From contig NC_134025.1 of the NCBI RefSeq assembly GCF_964204645.1, positions 8,871,001 through 8,935,000 of the forward strand: a DNA stretch of 64,000 nucleotides. The letters are read 5' to 3'. Origin of the DNA: Tubulanus polymorphus. Lineage: Eukaryota > Nemertea > Palaeonemertea > Tubulaniformes > Tubulanidae. The translations under genes and the position numbers were made by a program. Every line of letters begins with the position of its first letter. Positions within the stretch are counted from its first letter, which is position 1. This document shows positions 1 through 9,796 of the stretch, in pieces. The notes under the pieces were generated by a model, which did not search any database, was not told where the DNA came from, and saw only the letters and a program-made list of their open reading frames with translations.

Positions 1-287
1 CAGTTATTCCATTCACCTGAAATCATACAACAGAAACAATGGAAAGGCTGTGAATACAGAATACATCATGAAACAATGAACTAATATGACAAAAGCTCCT
101 AGACATAACTAATTCCACTCTTGACTGTAGTTTAGTTTCAAAATTGATTATTTTCGGTGGTATGAGCACTGATTAGGTACCAGAAATGACTACTGCTGTT
201 ACATCCAGTCTATAGTCTACCTAGCTGATATAGCAGAAATAACGAGTTCAAATGTCCCTCAAGGTTAATTTACTGTTAAGGACTTAC

Positions 288-469
288 CAAAGCTATCTCA
301 TCACCAAATCTGTCGAAATCTTTCGTTAAGTATTCAGCAAGTGAGGAATTTGGTAGCTCAGCATCAGGGTATCTACTTCTGATGATGGCGGTTGATGACA
401 GTCTGATCCACTGTTGTTGATATATTGGTAGCCTATTCTCGTGCGATTTGACGAGCGTCGTCAAATTAT
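288..469 (-). CDS. Acyl-CoA synthetase / 4-coumarate-CoA ligase-like, single exon (partial gene)
   Basis: This is one internal or early coding exon with clean borders: TTTTGCAG acceptor before 469 and TTTG|GTAAGT donor after 288. It reads 60 codons without a stop. The stretch RYPDAELPNSSLAEYL followed by a segment ending FGDEIAL matches the start of the adenylate-forming family (4-coumarate-CoA ligase, luciferase-like acyl-CoA synthetases), where a YPD-x-E-x-PN motif precedes a helix and the G-D-x-x-AL strand. Such enzymes activate a carboxylic acid with ATP and load it on CoA. The catalytic P-loop and the rest of the AMP-binding domain would lie beyond base 1, so activity cannot be judged. 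The start exon was not found upstream, where repeats begin. The family call rests on this short N-terminal signature only. Confidence 0.6.
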
Positions 470-596
470 CTGCAAAACATGATATATTAAATGGAAGTTG
501 ATATTTTGCCAATGCCGCATTATTTTAGTAAACGCTATTTTGCCAATGGCAATGCCAATATACTAATAAAATATAACAATAAAATCATCATATCGG

Positions 597-690
597 GTTT
601 AGGGTTTCAATAGGGTTAGGGTCTAGAGGGTAAGGATTAGAGTAAAGGGTGAGGTTTTTAGGGCCTGTTTTACCCCTAAGGATAGGGTTA
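597..690 (+). repeat. Degenerate telomere-like (TTAGGG) tract
   Basis: Several GGGTT(T/A)AGGG and TTAGGG words occur within about 95 bases, interrupted by other G-rich sequence. It resembles an eroded interstitial telomeric tract but is short and imperfect; simple G-rich sequence is the alternative. Confidence 0.35.
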
Positions 691-734
691 GGATAAGGTG
701 AGGCTATATGTAGTGAAGACATGCAGCTAGATTG

Positions 735-829
735 CAAGAACCTCGGTGGTCTAGTGGGAAGACGTTACGCTAGCAATATGCTGGTCCGATTATAAAAAGC
801 TTACCACCAACGATTAGGTAACTAACTAA
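735..829 (+). repeat. tRNA-like A-box fragment followed by a dispersed repeat end
   Basis: Bases 745-765 read GGTGGTCTAGTGGGAAGACG, which resembles a tRNA/SINE A box, but there is no matching B box. From 785 to 829 follows the 45-base end of a dispersed repeat that recurs at 26,756-26,801, inverted at 27,073-27,119, and at 33,424-33,473. It looks like a truncated composite of a SINE head and a MITE end. Otherwise 470-1,290 shows no coding signal. Confidence 0.45.
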
Positions 830-1102
830 TTAGCCTTAGACGATCCACACATAGTAAAGAACGAAGAAGGCGAACGGAACATATTGTCATAAACCCACGA
901 TATATTTTTACCTTTTCTAAAACATCTGTTTGCTCTGGATATGTTTGGGTATAGTGATAGACATCTCTTTAAGTGGCTGCTGGCTACTCCTCTCAGTGTC
1001 AACATTTTGAACGGGAAATTTGGGGGAGAGTAAATTGTTTTTCATTGAACCAATTCTAGCCAATCCTTCATTGAAGTGCATCAGCTTAGTAGCTTGGTGT
1101 TC

Positions 1103-1196
1103 GTCAAGTGCTGCCCCCTTAAACTAACTTATCACTCGCATACCACAGTAGTTCACATGTTCACCACTACTGATATACAAAGGGGCGGCACTTGAC
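1103..1196. repeat. Short foldback element (hairpin of about 94 bp)
   Basis: The arms TCAAGTGCTGCCCCCTT and AAGGGGCGGCACTTGA are inverted copies separated by about 60 bases, as expected for a small MITE or hairpin. Confidence 0.6.
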
Positions 1197-1299
1197 AGTC
1201 AACTGGCAGGATTTGCAGTAAATTAAAGGGACGGCCCGCGTAAAGATAAGCGGAATCAATCTCATACTTGCTTTGATAGTTTTGCTGAAAATATTATTT

Positions 1300-2440
1300 T
1301 GTAACTATGTCAGTGAAACCGGATCCACGGGACCTGTTTAACAAGCATAGAGGAATCAACGTTTGGATGTTTTCTTCAAAATAAGATATGTTCTAACGCA
1401 ATTTTTGGGAGGTTTCACCTACGTAATGTTGATCATGTACGTGATGCAGTGTCTATGAAACTACTGGCGTCTGTAATCAAAATGGAACAACAGAGAAAAT
1501 ATATATTTATTTCAAATAACACGATCACACAAAATAAAGTCCTATGATAAAAGAAAACCTGTCAATATTTGTCAACTTTCATTGACTGAGGGACTATAAG
1601 CCCATTTACAATACCGGTTAACCTCGCAAATTCTTCGTAATTCGTAAATGGTAGCCGTATCAATGAGCCCTTCTCTTTAAACAAAAGAAAATACGACGCG
1701 CAATTCTATCCCATCGTTCCGCCTGCTGGCAGTGATTGGCAAGCTTATTAATTACTTGCCAGTCAAGTCTGAACAATGAATGGCCGCGACCGCGGCGTTT
1801 GTTCCAATGCCAGTGGAAACAATTTTTAGCTGGTTTTTATTCGTAGTTTATACGAATTAATAGATAAATCGTTAATTCTACGAAGTATACATTAGACAAT
1901 ACGAATTAACAATAATCCGTATAATGTCTAATTCGTAGAAAAGGGATACGAATTGAGCTGGTTTATTGTATCATACAAGTTTATACAAAAACGTCCAGAA
2001 CAGTGGAACTGGATTCTGAGGTAGAAACTATTATAAATTAATGCAATTACATGGTGTGGAAAATATCACATGCCCTCGATCCATATCTCAGAAAGCCCCT
2101 TCAATTTCAATTTTCAGTAAAAATCAAAATAAGATGAAAACCCACTGTACAAATTCAAAAGAATTAAAAGACACAACGTTTTGGAGTCTCTTTAGAGACC
2201 ATTGTCAGATGTGAAGAAATAACTAAAACAGGGGGAATAGGACGAAAAAGTGAATTGAAAAAGAAGAGAGCGGGGTGTTAAGTGCTAGGCTGAAGGGTTT
2301 CGTTATTTTGTGTATAGGTTGTTCTAGTTATTTCTTCATTTACTTAAGTTTAATTTGATTTTTATCAAATTAAACGTGTCTGATCTCTTAAATTTGCATA
2401 TAGCGGGTTTTCATCATCTTTTTCTACACCCGAGTACGTT
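1300..2440. repeat. 1.2-kb direct duplication, copy 1
   Basis: The segment from the GTGAAACCGGATCC word near 1,312 to TAGCGGGTTTTCATCATC near 2,401 is collinear with 2,617-3,860 with many substitutions and indels. Landmarks in the same order are AACACGATCACA, CCTGTCAATATT, CAATGAATGGCCG, AGTGGAACTGGATTCTGAGG and AAAACAGGGGGAATA. It is AT-rich, has several TACGAATTA palindromes near 1,850-1,950, and no long open frame. A perfect 11-base-arm hairpin (TTTAATTTGAT/ATCAAATTAAA) lies at 2,349-2,374. Confidence 0.85.
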
Positions 2441-2616
2441 GTAATTGATACTTGTGAAGCTAACTGTGCCCCCGGGTAGGATTTTGGGAATTGATGCGGG
2501 AGTTTCAATCAGTTTAGTAACCTGCAGTTCCATACACATACACCGAGTACAGAGTATTTCATTCTCTGCAGAGTCCAGTTTCACAATCAACTACTAAATT
2601 GATTTAGGATTAAGTT

Positions 2617-3860
2617 AAGCTATGTTAGTGAAACCGGGTCCATAGGATCCGTTTAACAAACATAGACCAATCAATGTTTGGATTTTTCTTCAAAATAAAA
2701 TATGTTCTAACGCAATTGTTGGACCTATTGGATGTAGGTTTATCACCTATGGTTTATCATGTACGTGATGCATAGACTATGAAACTGCTGGCGTCTGTAA
2801 TCACAAATGGAACAACAGAGAAAATATATATTTATTTCAAATAACACGATCACAACAGTTCATACAAAGTAAAGACAAAAGAAAACCTGTCAATATTGGT
2901 CAACTTTCATTGACTGTGGGACTATAAAACCATTTACAAACCAGTCAACCTCGTTTAATTCGTCGACGGTTAATTCGTATAAGTTCCTAATTCGTATAAA
3001 AATGAAAGGTCCCTATGTTTTTCTTCGTTATTCCCTTTAATTTCTATCGGTTAATAAGTAATTCGTAAATCGTAGCCATATCGACGGTGCCTTTTCTTTA
3101 AAAGAAAGAAAATACGACGCGTAATTCTATCCCATTGTTCAGCCTGCTGGCAGTGATTGGCACGCTTATCAATTACTTGTCAGTCAAGTTGAACAATGAA
3201 TGGCCGTGGCCCCGGCGTTTGTTCCAATGCCAGTGAAATTTTTAGATGGTTTTTATTCGTAGTTTATATGAATTAATAGATAAATCGTTAATTCTACAAT
3301 TATTTATAGACAATGCGAATTAACAATAATCCGTATCATCTCTAATTCGAGATACGAATTAAGCTGGTTAATTGTATTATACAAGTTTATACAAACATGT
3401 CCAGAACAGTGGAACTGGATTCTGAGGTAGAAACTATTGCAACTTAATGCAATTACATGGAGTGTGTAAATATCTCATGCCCTTGATCCATCTCAAAAAG
3501 CCAATCGTTAATCTTCAATCTAAATTTTCAGTGAAAATCAATATAAGATGAAAACCCACTGTACAAATTTGAAAGAATTAAAAGACACAACGTTTTGAGT
3601 CTCTCTATTGTCAGCTGAGATGTGAAGAAATAACTAAAACAGGGGGAATAAGAATTGAAAAGTGAATTGAAAAAGAAGAGCCCAGGGGTGTTAGGTGCTT
3701 AGGTTGAGTTATTTTGTGCATAGGTTGTTCTAGTTATTTCTTCATTTACTTAAGTTTAATTTGATTCTGATTCTGATTCTTGATAAATAAATAACATGCT
3801 TAATCTTTCAAATTTGTATATAGCGGGTTTTAATCATCTATTTCTATGCCCGAGTCGGTG
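2617..3860. repeat. 1.2-kb direct duplication, copy 2
   Basis: This is collinear with 1,300-2,440; the offset grows from about 1,317 to about 1,420 bases along the unit because of indels. The hairpin seen in copy 1 is replaced here by a short GATTCT repeat near 3,762-3,780. It is noncoding as far as can be seen. The 180-base spacer between the copies (2,441-2,616) holds nothing recognisable. Confidence 0.85.
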
Positions 3861-3899
3861 CACAGGATATTCTACAGCAAAAATGATGTCACAGCATTG

Positions 3900-4152
3900 C
3901 GAGATGAATCAGGGGATGACTCGATTATTTTCATGGATACATGATTCGCTGTCATTGAAAACCATTACAAACAGTATGTCCGTACTGACCGGCACAATAT
4001 ACACATTTTCATTTGGCTGAAGACTGAAGTAGGTGGCAGTTCATCAATTTCAAAGTAGATGGCGTCCTGGTCTGAGTGCCTGTCAAATGACTTATTGAAT
4101 CTTCGATCAACTCTTACTTTCAAACTCTTCTATTGGACAAATTTCATTCTGC
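3900..4152 (-). pseudogene. Degraded coding fragment of unknown family
   Basis: On the minus strand a TTTTTTGCAG acceptor-like site near 4,150 leads into NEICPIEEFES. After a frame change it reads 35-40 codons (including RRFNKSFDRHSDQDAIYFE), then after another shift VYIVPVSTDILFVMVFND, ending at a TGA near 3,911. Each piece has protein-like composition, and the pieces together resemble one exon broken by small indels. I cannot name the family. It abuts the end of duplicated copy 2. Chance open frames are the alternative. Confidence 0.3.
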
Positions 4153-4284
4153 AAAAAATCATACCATGAGAACAATTAACATCGTATCTACAAAACTCTT
4201 GAAGTCAGATATTGGGGCTAAATACTATCAGAAAACCAACCATATTCAAACTTGTGTTTATTTGTTGACAATCTTTTAAGCGTT

Positions 4285-5530
4285 GTACCATTTTGACCAT
4301 TTTGACCATTTCCATTTCTAGCAGGATTTCACTTCCAAGAGCCATAATGTCGAAAAGTTAAGAGCAATGGGGATATACCAGTACTGAAAAAAAAGAATTT
4401 ACAAATGATTGAAACGTGAAGTTTTATACCAAGCGAGAACCAGGTTGAATCGTGTAGAGATAATTACTTGGTTTCTTTATACAAAGATAATAGCAACTTC
4501 AGCAACAACGAGCTTCTTCATTATTTGAAGGTGAATATTCTAAATTTCTCCAGCTGTAATGCGTGTCTGGTGCATCGCATTCTGGCAAGAGAGAAATTAT
4601 GCCAGAAAATAATTGGTGAAATATATATAGAAACTGCAGTGTGTTTGTGTTCGATTCACAGAAAACCCACCAGGCTTTGTGGAGTTAATCACAATCCGTT
4701 GAGTGCATATGCAGATTTTTGACCCACCATTTTGCTGACTTGAAGATAATCTTTTGAAACCGGACGAAAAAGCTTCTAAATAGCGTTTGATTTGTAGAAC
4801 GCAATGTTTACTGTTTGCATATTTGCAAAGGTTCAGCTTCATTTTGGCCCCTAAAATACAAAAGTTGTATAATCTTGACTTCATAATTTGAGCAGGAAAA
4901 AGTGATTGAAAATGCACCTTATCTGTAATTCCACGGTGTTTAATTCTAGTGCAATAATTTCAAATTCTTGACTGTTTCTAGCTCAGAAGTTAAGATTTAT
5001 CATTATAGAGTTGAACTGGATGGTTATAAAAGCCAAAGCTTTTTAACAGGAAAATACTTCATACATTTAGTCCAACGGCAAGTTTTATAGAGACTGGCAT
5101 CTGCAGAGATATTTACCAGTGCTTGTTTTGAGGATCTAAATCAATGTCCATCATTAACAAATCTTCAGTGAATTCCTAGCATTTAGTGTTGCACAGATTC
5201 TGTCAGGGGTTCCGCTCATTTCGGCTCCTAAAATACAAATGTATTAATGTTAGAAATAGTCAGTTAAGTTGTTTTGAAATCAGATCTGTTTCGGATTGAA
5301 GAATCTAGCAATATGTTTGAGGTGAAATTTGAACCACATCTTACTGTAAGTTTCAGGAGCTGTCAATTCTAGTAAACTTCATTCTGCCCAGAGAAAATTG
5401 ATAAGAAAAATAAGATACATCACAGGTATGTCTGCTACCGGTATTAGAATTGAAAATTACTTTTTTTCTTACCTTTTTTGATTATTGTAGCAAATCGTCC
5501 ACGATATTTCCCGAGATTTTGATAGGGGAT

Positions 5531-5561
<31 letters not shown>

Positions 5562-5985
5562 AGCTTTTGCGAGAATGATACATGATAACACTGTATAGAA
5601 TAATACATTGCCAGGTTATTATCAAATTAGAGCACAGTTAAGTGTTGAAAAACTCACCGACTATCGGATTAGCTTAGTACCATTTTGACCATGCAGACTA
5701 ATTCCATTTCTAGCAGGATTTCACTTCCAAGAGCGTCATAAAGTTAAGAGCACTGATGATTTCCTGTAAAAATTATAACATAGATAATCAAAGCATACAG
5801 TTGTAAAACAAGCAGGAACCATGTAGAGAAAATCACTTACATATAACACCACAAATTACTGCAATAAATCAATATAAAACTCACCACTTCTAACTTGTGT
5901 TTGAATTGTAGAATGCCATGTTTACTGTTTGCAGATTTGCAATGGTTCAGCTTCATCTTGGCTCCTTAAATACAAATGTTGTAGA
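4285..5985 (-). repeat. Locally repeated exon-like modules
   Basis: Two kinds of module recur. Module A occurs at 4,770-4,850, 5,170-5,227 and 5,890-5,964: on the minus strand each follows TTTGTATTT(T)AG or TTTGTATTTAAG and begins G(A/G)GCC(A/G)A(A/G)ATG. Two copies translate alike (AKMKLNLCKYANSKHCVLQ and AKMKLNHCKSANSKHGILQ). Module B occurs at 4,305-4,350 and 5,690-5,735 and encodes ALGSEILLEME in both. Conserved acceptors plus conserved reading suggest duplicated exons of an unidentified, perhaps decayed, minus-strand gene. No complete gene could be assembled, and between the modules I see nothing else. Confidence 0.45.
5531..5560 (+). repeat. (GCA)10 trinucleotide microsatellite
   Basis: Ten uninterrupted GCA/CAG units. 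They are not in a supported coding exon. Confidence 0.95.
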
Positions 5986-6138
5986 GAAGCATATATTACA
6001 TGAAGTTGTTCTGAATACGAGCAGTTTCAAACTGTATCTCACCATTTTCCTCAATGTTTTTAAACTAACGGTATTTGAGGTCAGCTGTTGGGCGCTAAAA
6101 CCTCCATTGCTCTGTCCGCTGAAAATATGCATGAAAAA

Positions 6139-6300
6139 TTACAATTTTTGGAACTAAAATTTGTATTTCCGCGTAGTACTTACCCTTTCCTATGGTTTTT
6201 GCCAATATTTTCTAAATTTGGATTGATCGCCAATGGTTTTTCTATACGACCCGGCCCTGCGGTATTGCATTTAGCCACCGGCGAAATCCGCCATCTTTTT
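6139..6300. repeat. DIRS left (3') inverted terminal repeat with extension
   Basis: Bases 6,162-6,300 are the inverse of 11,963-12,102: CCCTTTCCTATGGTTTTTGCC, the Asn-like loop through CGACCCGGCCCTGCGG, and AAATCCGCCATCTTT all match. Bases 6,139-6,161 form the single-sided extension used as template in the internal complementary region. Confidence 0.9.
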
Positions 6301-6356
6301 ACGTCATAGCAGACCAAAAAAAAAAAACAGCTATGCGGGGCAGGTGGGCGGGATTC

Positions 6357-6457
6357 CCACCATAGGAAAGGGTAAGTACTACTCGGAAATACAAATTTTA
6401 GTTCCAAAAATTGTAATATTTCCGTCGAGTACTGTACCCTTTCCTATGGTTTTTGCT
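6357..6457. repeat. DIRS internal complementary region (ICR)
   Basis: Bases 6,358-6,416 are the inverse of the left end (6,139-6,197), and bases 6,417-6,457 are the inverse of the right end (12,060-12,102). The two outer ends are therefore joined head to tail in inverse form here. In DIRS elements this bridge is thought to align both ends when the single-stranded cDNA is circularised. Confidence 0.88.
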
Positions 6458-6714
6458 AGACTAGCCTAGCACAAGGATGGTGGGAAAGGTAGAGAGAAAA
6501 ACCACCGCTCAAACGCAAGGTAAGAGGGAAAAAGAGAGCACTTACCCAAGCATGGAATGGAGCACTGTAGCACAGCGAAGACCGGTTGGCCACAGTGAGT
6601 CCGTCCAGCTCAGGGCCCCCCCCAGAATTTTGCGAAATTAATACTTGCAGATATGAGCCCAAACTATGTACAAGGATACACCCCCTGTGATCCTGATAAT
6701 GCAACATAAATATT

Positions 6715-7935
6715 CTACACTAAAGGGTCCGATCGGAAAGAACGGACACCTTGAGCCATGACAACAGGACCAAGTGAAGCTAATGAGCCTAACTGGCCTG
6801 AAACATCCCGTAAATAAAATGACGTGAATGTCGATGGAGAATTCCAAAAGGCGGCCCGACAGACTTCCTCCAACGGAGCACCCGAAAAGGCTGCGCAGGA
6901 AGTGGACATAGACCTCACTTGATGAGAAACCACTCCCTCCGAGGAAAGATTCTCCTTCAATAAAATGTCCTTGATCAGTGAAGAGACCCATCGGGCCACT
7001 GTGTCCCGCGAAATATCACCCTTTAGGTGATCCAGCAGCGGAATAAATAACCGCTCCCGTGAACCCCTCCGTGAAGCAGAGCGATCTAAATAGAAACACA
7101 ACGCCCGCACAGGAGATAAAGTCCTGTCCGGGATGCCCGGTTCCACTCGATGTTTTAGGGCTTCAATTCGCCATTGATGCCCAACCGAGCCTGGTCGTTG
7201 GTTCTTTGCCAAAAATTCCAAAGCAGGCCGCAGCGAAACAAATTCCTTCGCTGGGCCAAAGACAATATGACCTTGTCGGACTGAAAGCGCATGAATCTCA
7301 GAGCGACGGGCCGAGCAAGCCAAGAACAGCAAAAATACAGTCTTTTTTGACAAATTTGCAAATGACGCTGCCGAAAGAGGTTCAAATGGAGCCTCCATTA
7401 ACTTCTTCAAAATTACAGACAGATCCCACGGTGGAACTGTCCTTGGTACCCGAGGCCGGGAAATAGAAAACCCTGCAACCAGCTGGGATATCCGATGATC
7501 CCCTGCTACATTTGGCCATCCAGAAGCACGCAATGTATGAGAAATCGCGGAGCGGTAACCTTTAATAGTTATGACCTGCAAACCTTTTACTACAAATAGG
7601 TGCAGTAAAAAATCTGCCAATTGAGCTACAGAGGGTGAGCATGGATCAATTTCCCCTGCAGCACACCAATCCGCAAAATGACTCCATTTGGCATCGTAAA
7701 TGGTACTTGTTGATTGCCGCTTAGATCCTGCGATAAAGGAGGCAGCCTGTTCTGAAAAGCCTGAAGCTGACAAGGATCGCTGGACAATGGCCAGGCGAGC
7801 AGATTTAACCACTGGCTGTTTGGATGATGCCGAAAGTTCCCCTGAGACAGAAGCGATGGGAAATTCGGAAGAATCCTGGGGTTGTCGCACAGTAGGTTGA
7901 GAAGTGGTAGGAACCATTTCTGAGCCGGCCAACAT
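6715..7935 (-). CDS. DIRS tyrosine recombinase (YR)
   Basis: This frame is intact. The ATG at 7,935 gives 406 aa; the frame stays open upstream to 8,718, but that part is the shadow of RNase H. The C-terminal half has the phage-integrase fold signature: the first catalytic Arg in ACSARRSEIHAL, then SHQVRSMS as the H-x-x-R box, a Trp in AAFWNS, and the nucleophilic Tyr in TSFYLRDVS. The N-terminal half (TIYDAKWSHFADWC onward) is the SAM-like core-binding domain. It would integrate circular element DNA by recombination. It overlaps the end of the RT/RNase H frame by about 310 bases in another frame, as usual for the order. All catalytic residues are present, so this domain may still be functional. 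Confidence 0.9.
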   Translation of the reverse strand: MLAGSEMVPTTSQPTVRQPQDSSEFPIASVSGELSASSKQPVVKSARLAIVQRSLSASGFSEQAASFIAGSKRQSTSTIYDAKWSHFADWCAAGEIDPCSPSVAQLADFLLHLFVVKGLQVITIKGYRSAISHTLRASGWPNVAGDHRISQLVAGFSISRPRVPRTVPPWDLSVILKKLMEAPFEPLSAASFANLSKKTVFLLFLACSARRSEIHALSVRQGHIVFGPAKEFVSLRPALEFLAKNQRPGSVGHQWRIEALKHRVEPGIPDRTLSPVRALCFYLDRSASRRGSRERLFIPLLDHLKGDISRDTVARWVSSLIKDILLKENLSSEGVVSHQVRSMSTSCAAFSGAPLEEVCRAAFWNSPSTFTSFYLRDVSGQLGSLASLGPVVMAQGVRSFRSDPLV

Positions 7936-9796
7936 GGTGCTACCAGAACTATGTTGCAATTGACTGATCTCTCTATTTGATCCAGTAAGCGCGGCAGGAC
8001 TGGTGTGGGCGGGAACGCATACGCATGCATCCCCGACCAGTCCAGAGAGACGGCATCGACCCCCCACGCTTCCGCGTCTGGAAACGGGGACACAAACAGA
8101 GGACACCTCCGATTGAACCGGGTGGCAAACAGATCCAGCAGCGGATTGCCAAACATGCCCCGAACCCGATCGGCTACTTCTTGGTGGAGAACCCATTCTG
8201 TCGCAATAGCCTGACCTCGACGAGACAGAGCATCGGCCATCACGTTCCTTTTCCCTGCTAAATATGCCACAGTCAGGGACACGCCCTTTGTCTGGCACCA
8301 AAGAAGAATTTTGGCCGACAGACCTGTGAGGGTTTCTCAGTGAGTGCCCCCTTGGTTCTGAAGGTAAGCCCTCACTGTTGAATTGTCCGTGGCTAACCAA
8401 ACGTGGTGGCCCTCCACCCTCCTGTGAAAGAACTTCAGGGCCTTCCACACGGCCAGCATTTCTAGGAAATTTATGTGGTTGGTGGCCTCGTAGCGAGACC
8501 ATCTCCCGGCTTTGACTCGGTTCTCCAGATGTGCCCCCCATCCTTGGTGACTGGCATCCGTGAATACACGAACTGGAGCCTCTAACGGGGCTAGTGACAC
8601 CCCGAGCCGAAGATTCGTAGTTGCCACCCACCACTGAAGATTCGGACTTAGATCGGTTGGAGGTACGGGAATCAAGGCCTCCCAGTTGCCCTTCGACTGA
8701 GACCAGAAGACCTTCCAATATTGTTGCAAGCGCCTGCTTCTGAGGCGGCCTAAGGGCACTACCAGACCCATGGAGCTGATGGAGCCTAGAAGCCGTGACC
8801 AGTAACGAGCTGTTCTCGGGGTTGTGGACACTCCCGCTACAGCTTCTTGAAGTTTGGCTACTCGAACCATAGACGGAAAGACTTTGCCGATTCGGAGATC
8901 GAAGTCCATGCCGAGATAAGTGAACTGTTGGGCCGCGTCAACTGAGATTTTTCCCTGTTTACGCGGAACCCAAGCTGATGGACTAAGTCCAAGACTGAGG
9001 TCATTGCCTCCCGACATTCCTGAGCCGAATTCGCGACTATTAACCAGTCGTCGAGGTAAACGAACAGTCGAACACCCCTTGACTGAAGTACCTTCTGAAC
9101 TGACTTGACCAACTTGGTGAAAACCCACGGGGCCGTACTGAGGCCAAATGGAAGAGACCTGAATTGGAACTGGCGGCCTTTCCACTTTATCCTGAGAAAT
9201 CGCCGAGATTTTGGGTAAATTGGAACCTGAAAGTAAGCATCTTTCAGGTCCAATGAAGCCGCCCATTGACCCGGACGGAGCCCTTGAATCACGTCCTTGG
9301 GCTTGGTCATCCGGAACCTTGGAATGTCTAGGTGCCGATTGAGGGATGACAGATCTATCACTGTCCGTTGACCCCCTGTGGCCTTTGGTACCATGAATAT
9401 TCGAGAAAACCAGCTGGGAGAAGTTTCGTTGCAAACTGGTTCTATCGCTCCCTTCTCGGCCAATTCCTTGAGAGCCGGAGAGATTAAGGCCTCCTGACCT
9501 GGTTTTGGCCGCATGTCGGGAGGTGACCTCATCAGGCGCGGTCGCCTTAGGAAACGGAGACAGTAGCCACGAGAGACGACCCGGGAGGGCCAACCGTCTC
9601 CAAAGAGGTCGGACCAGTGGGTTGCTGCCTGCTGCAGACAACCTCCCACTGGTCCCAAGAATTCATTTCGAGTTTTTCCGAAAGGAAGAGCCCCTTTTTG
9701 GAGCCTTCCCCTTGCCTCGATAGGAACCGGAACTGTTACGACCGGACGAGGCTTGACACGATTGTTGAAGTTGCGCGCTAGTTCTCCAACCGGCAT
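7626..9796 (-). pseudogene. DIRS reverse transcriptase / RNase H polyprotein, broken by one frameshift and one stop
   Basis: The reverse transcriptase starts at ATG 9,796. It shows VPKATGGQRTVIDLSSLN, SLDLKDAYFQVPI, LPFGLSTAPWVFTKL and the catalytic FVYLDDWLIV. Near 8,935-8,945 a single-base length change moves the reading to a second frame, which continues with QQFTYLGMDFDL, the RNase H Asp in VFTDASHQGWGAHL, and Glu and Asp in NFLEMLAVWKAL and WLATDNST. A TGA at 8,337-8,339 interrupts it. The same frame resumes with AYLAGKRNVMADALSRRGQ and the PCWPAQKWF region and ends at 7,626. Domain order and motifs are those of DIRS. Both lesions look recent because flanking codons are undisturbed. The ATG overlaps the gag frame by about 130 bases. 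Confidence 0.9.

Noticed and set aside
8337-8339. Recoding of the TGA in RNase H (selenocysteine or read-through)
   Set aside because: A single stop in a decaying element with a second lesion nearby is explained by ordinary mutation; no recoding signal was seen.
7936-8718. Long N-terminal extension of the recombinase frame
   Set aside because: It is the shadow of the RNase H coding sequence in another frame, with Ser/Gly/Arg-rich composition and no domain.
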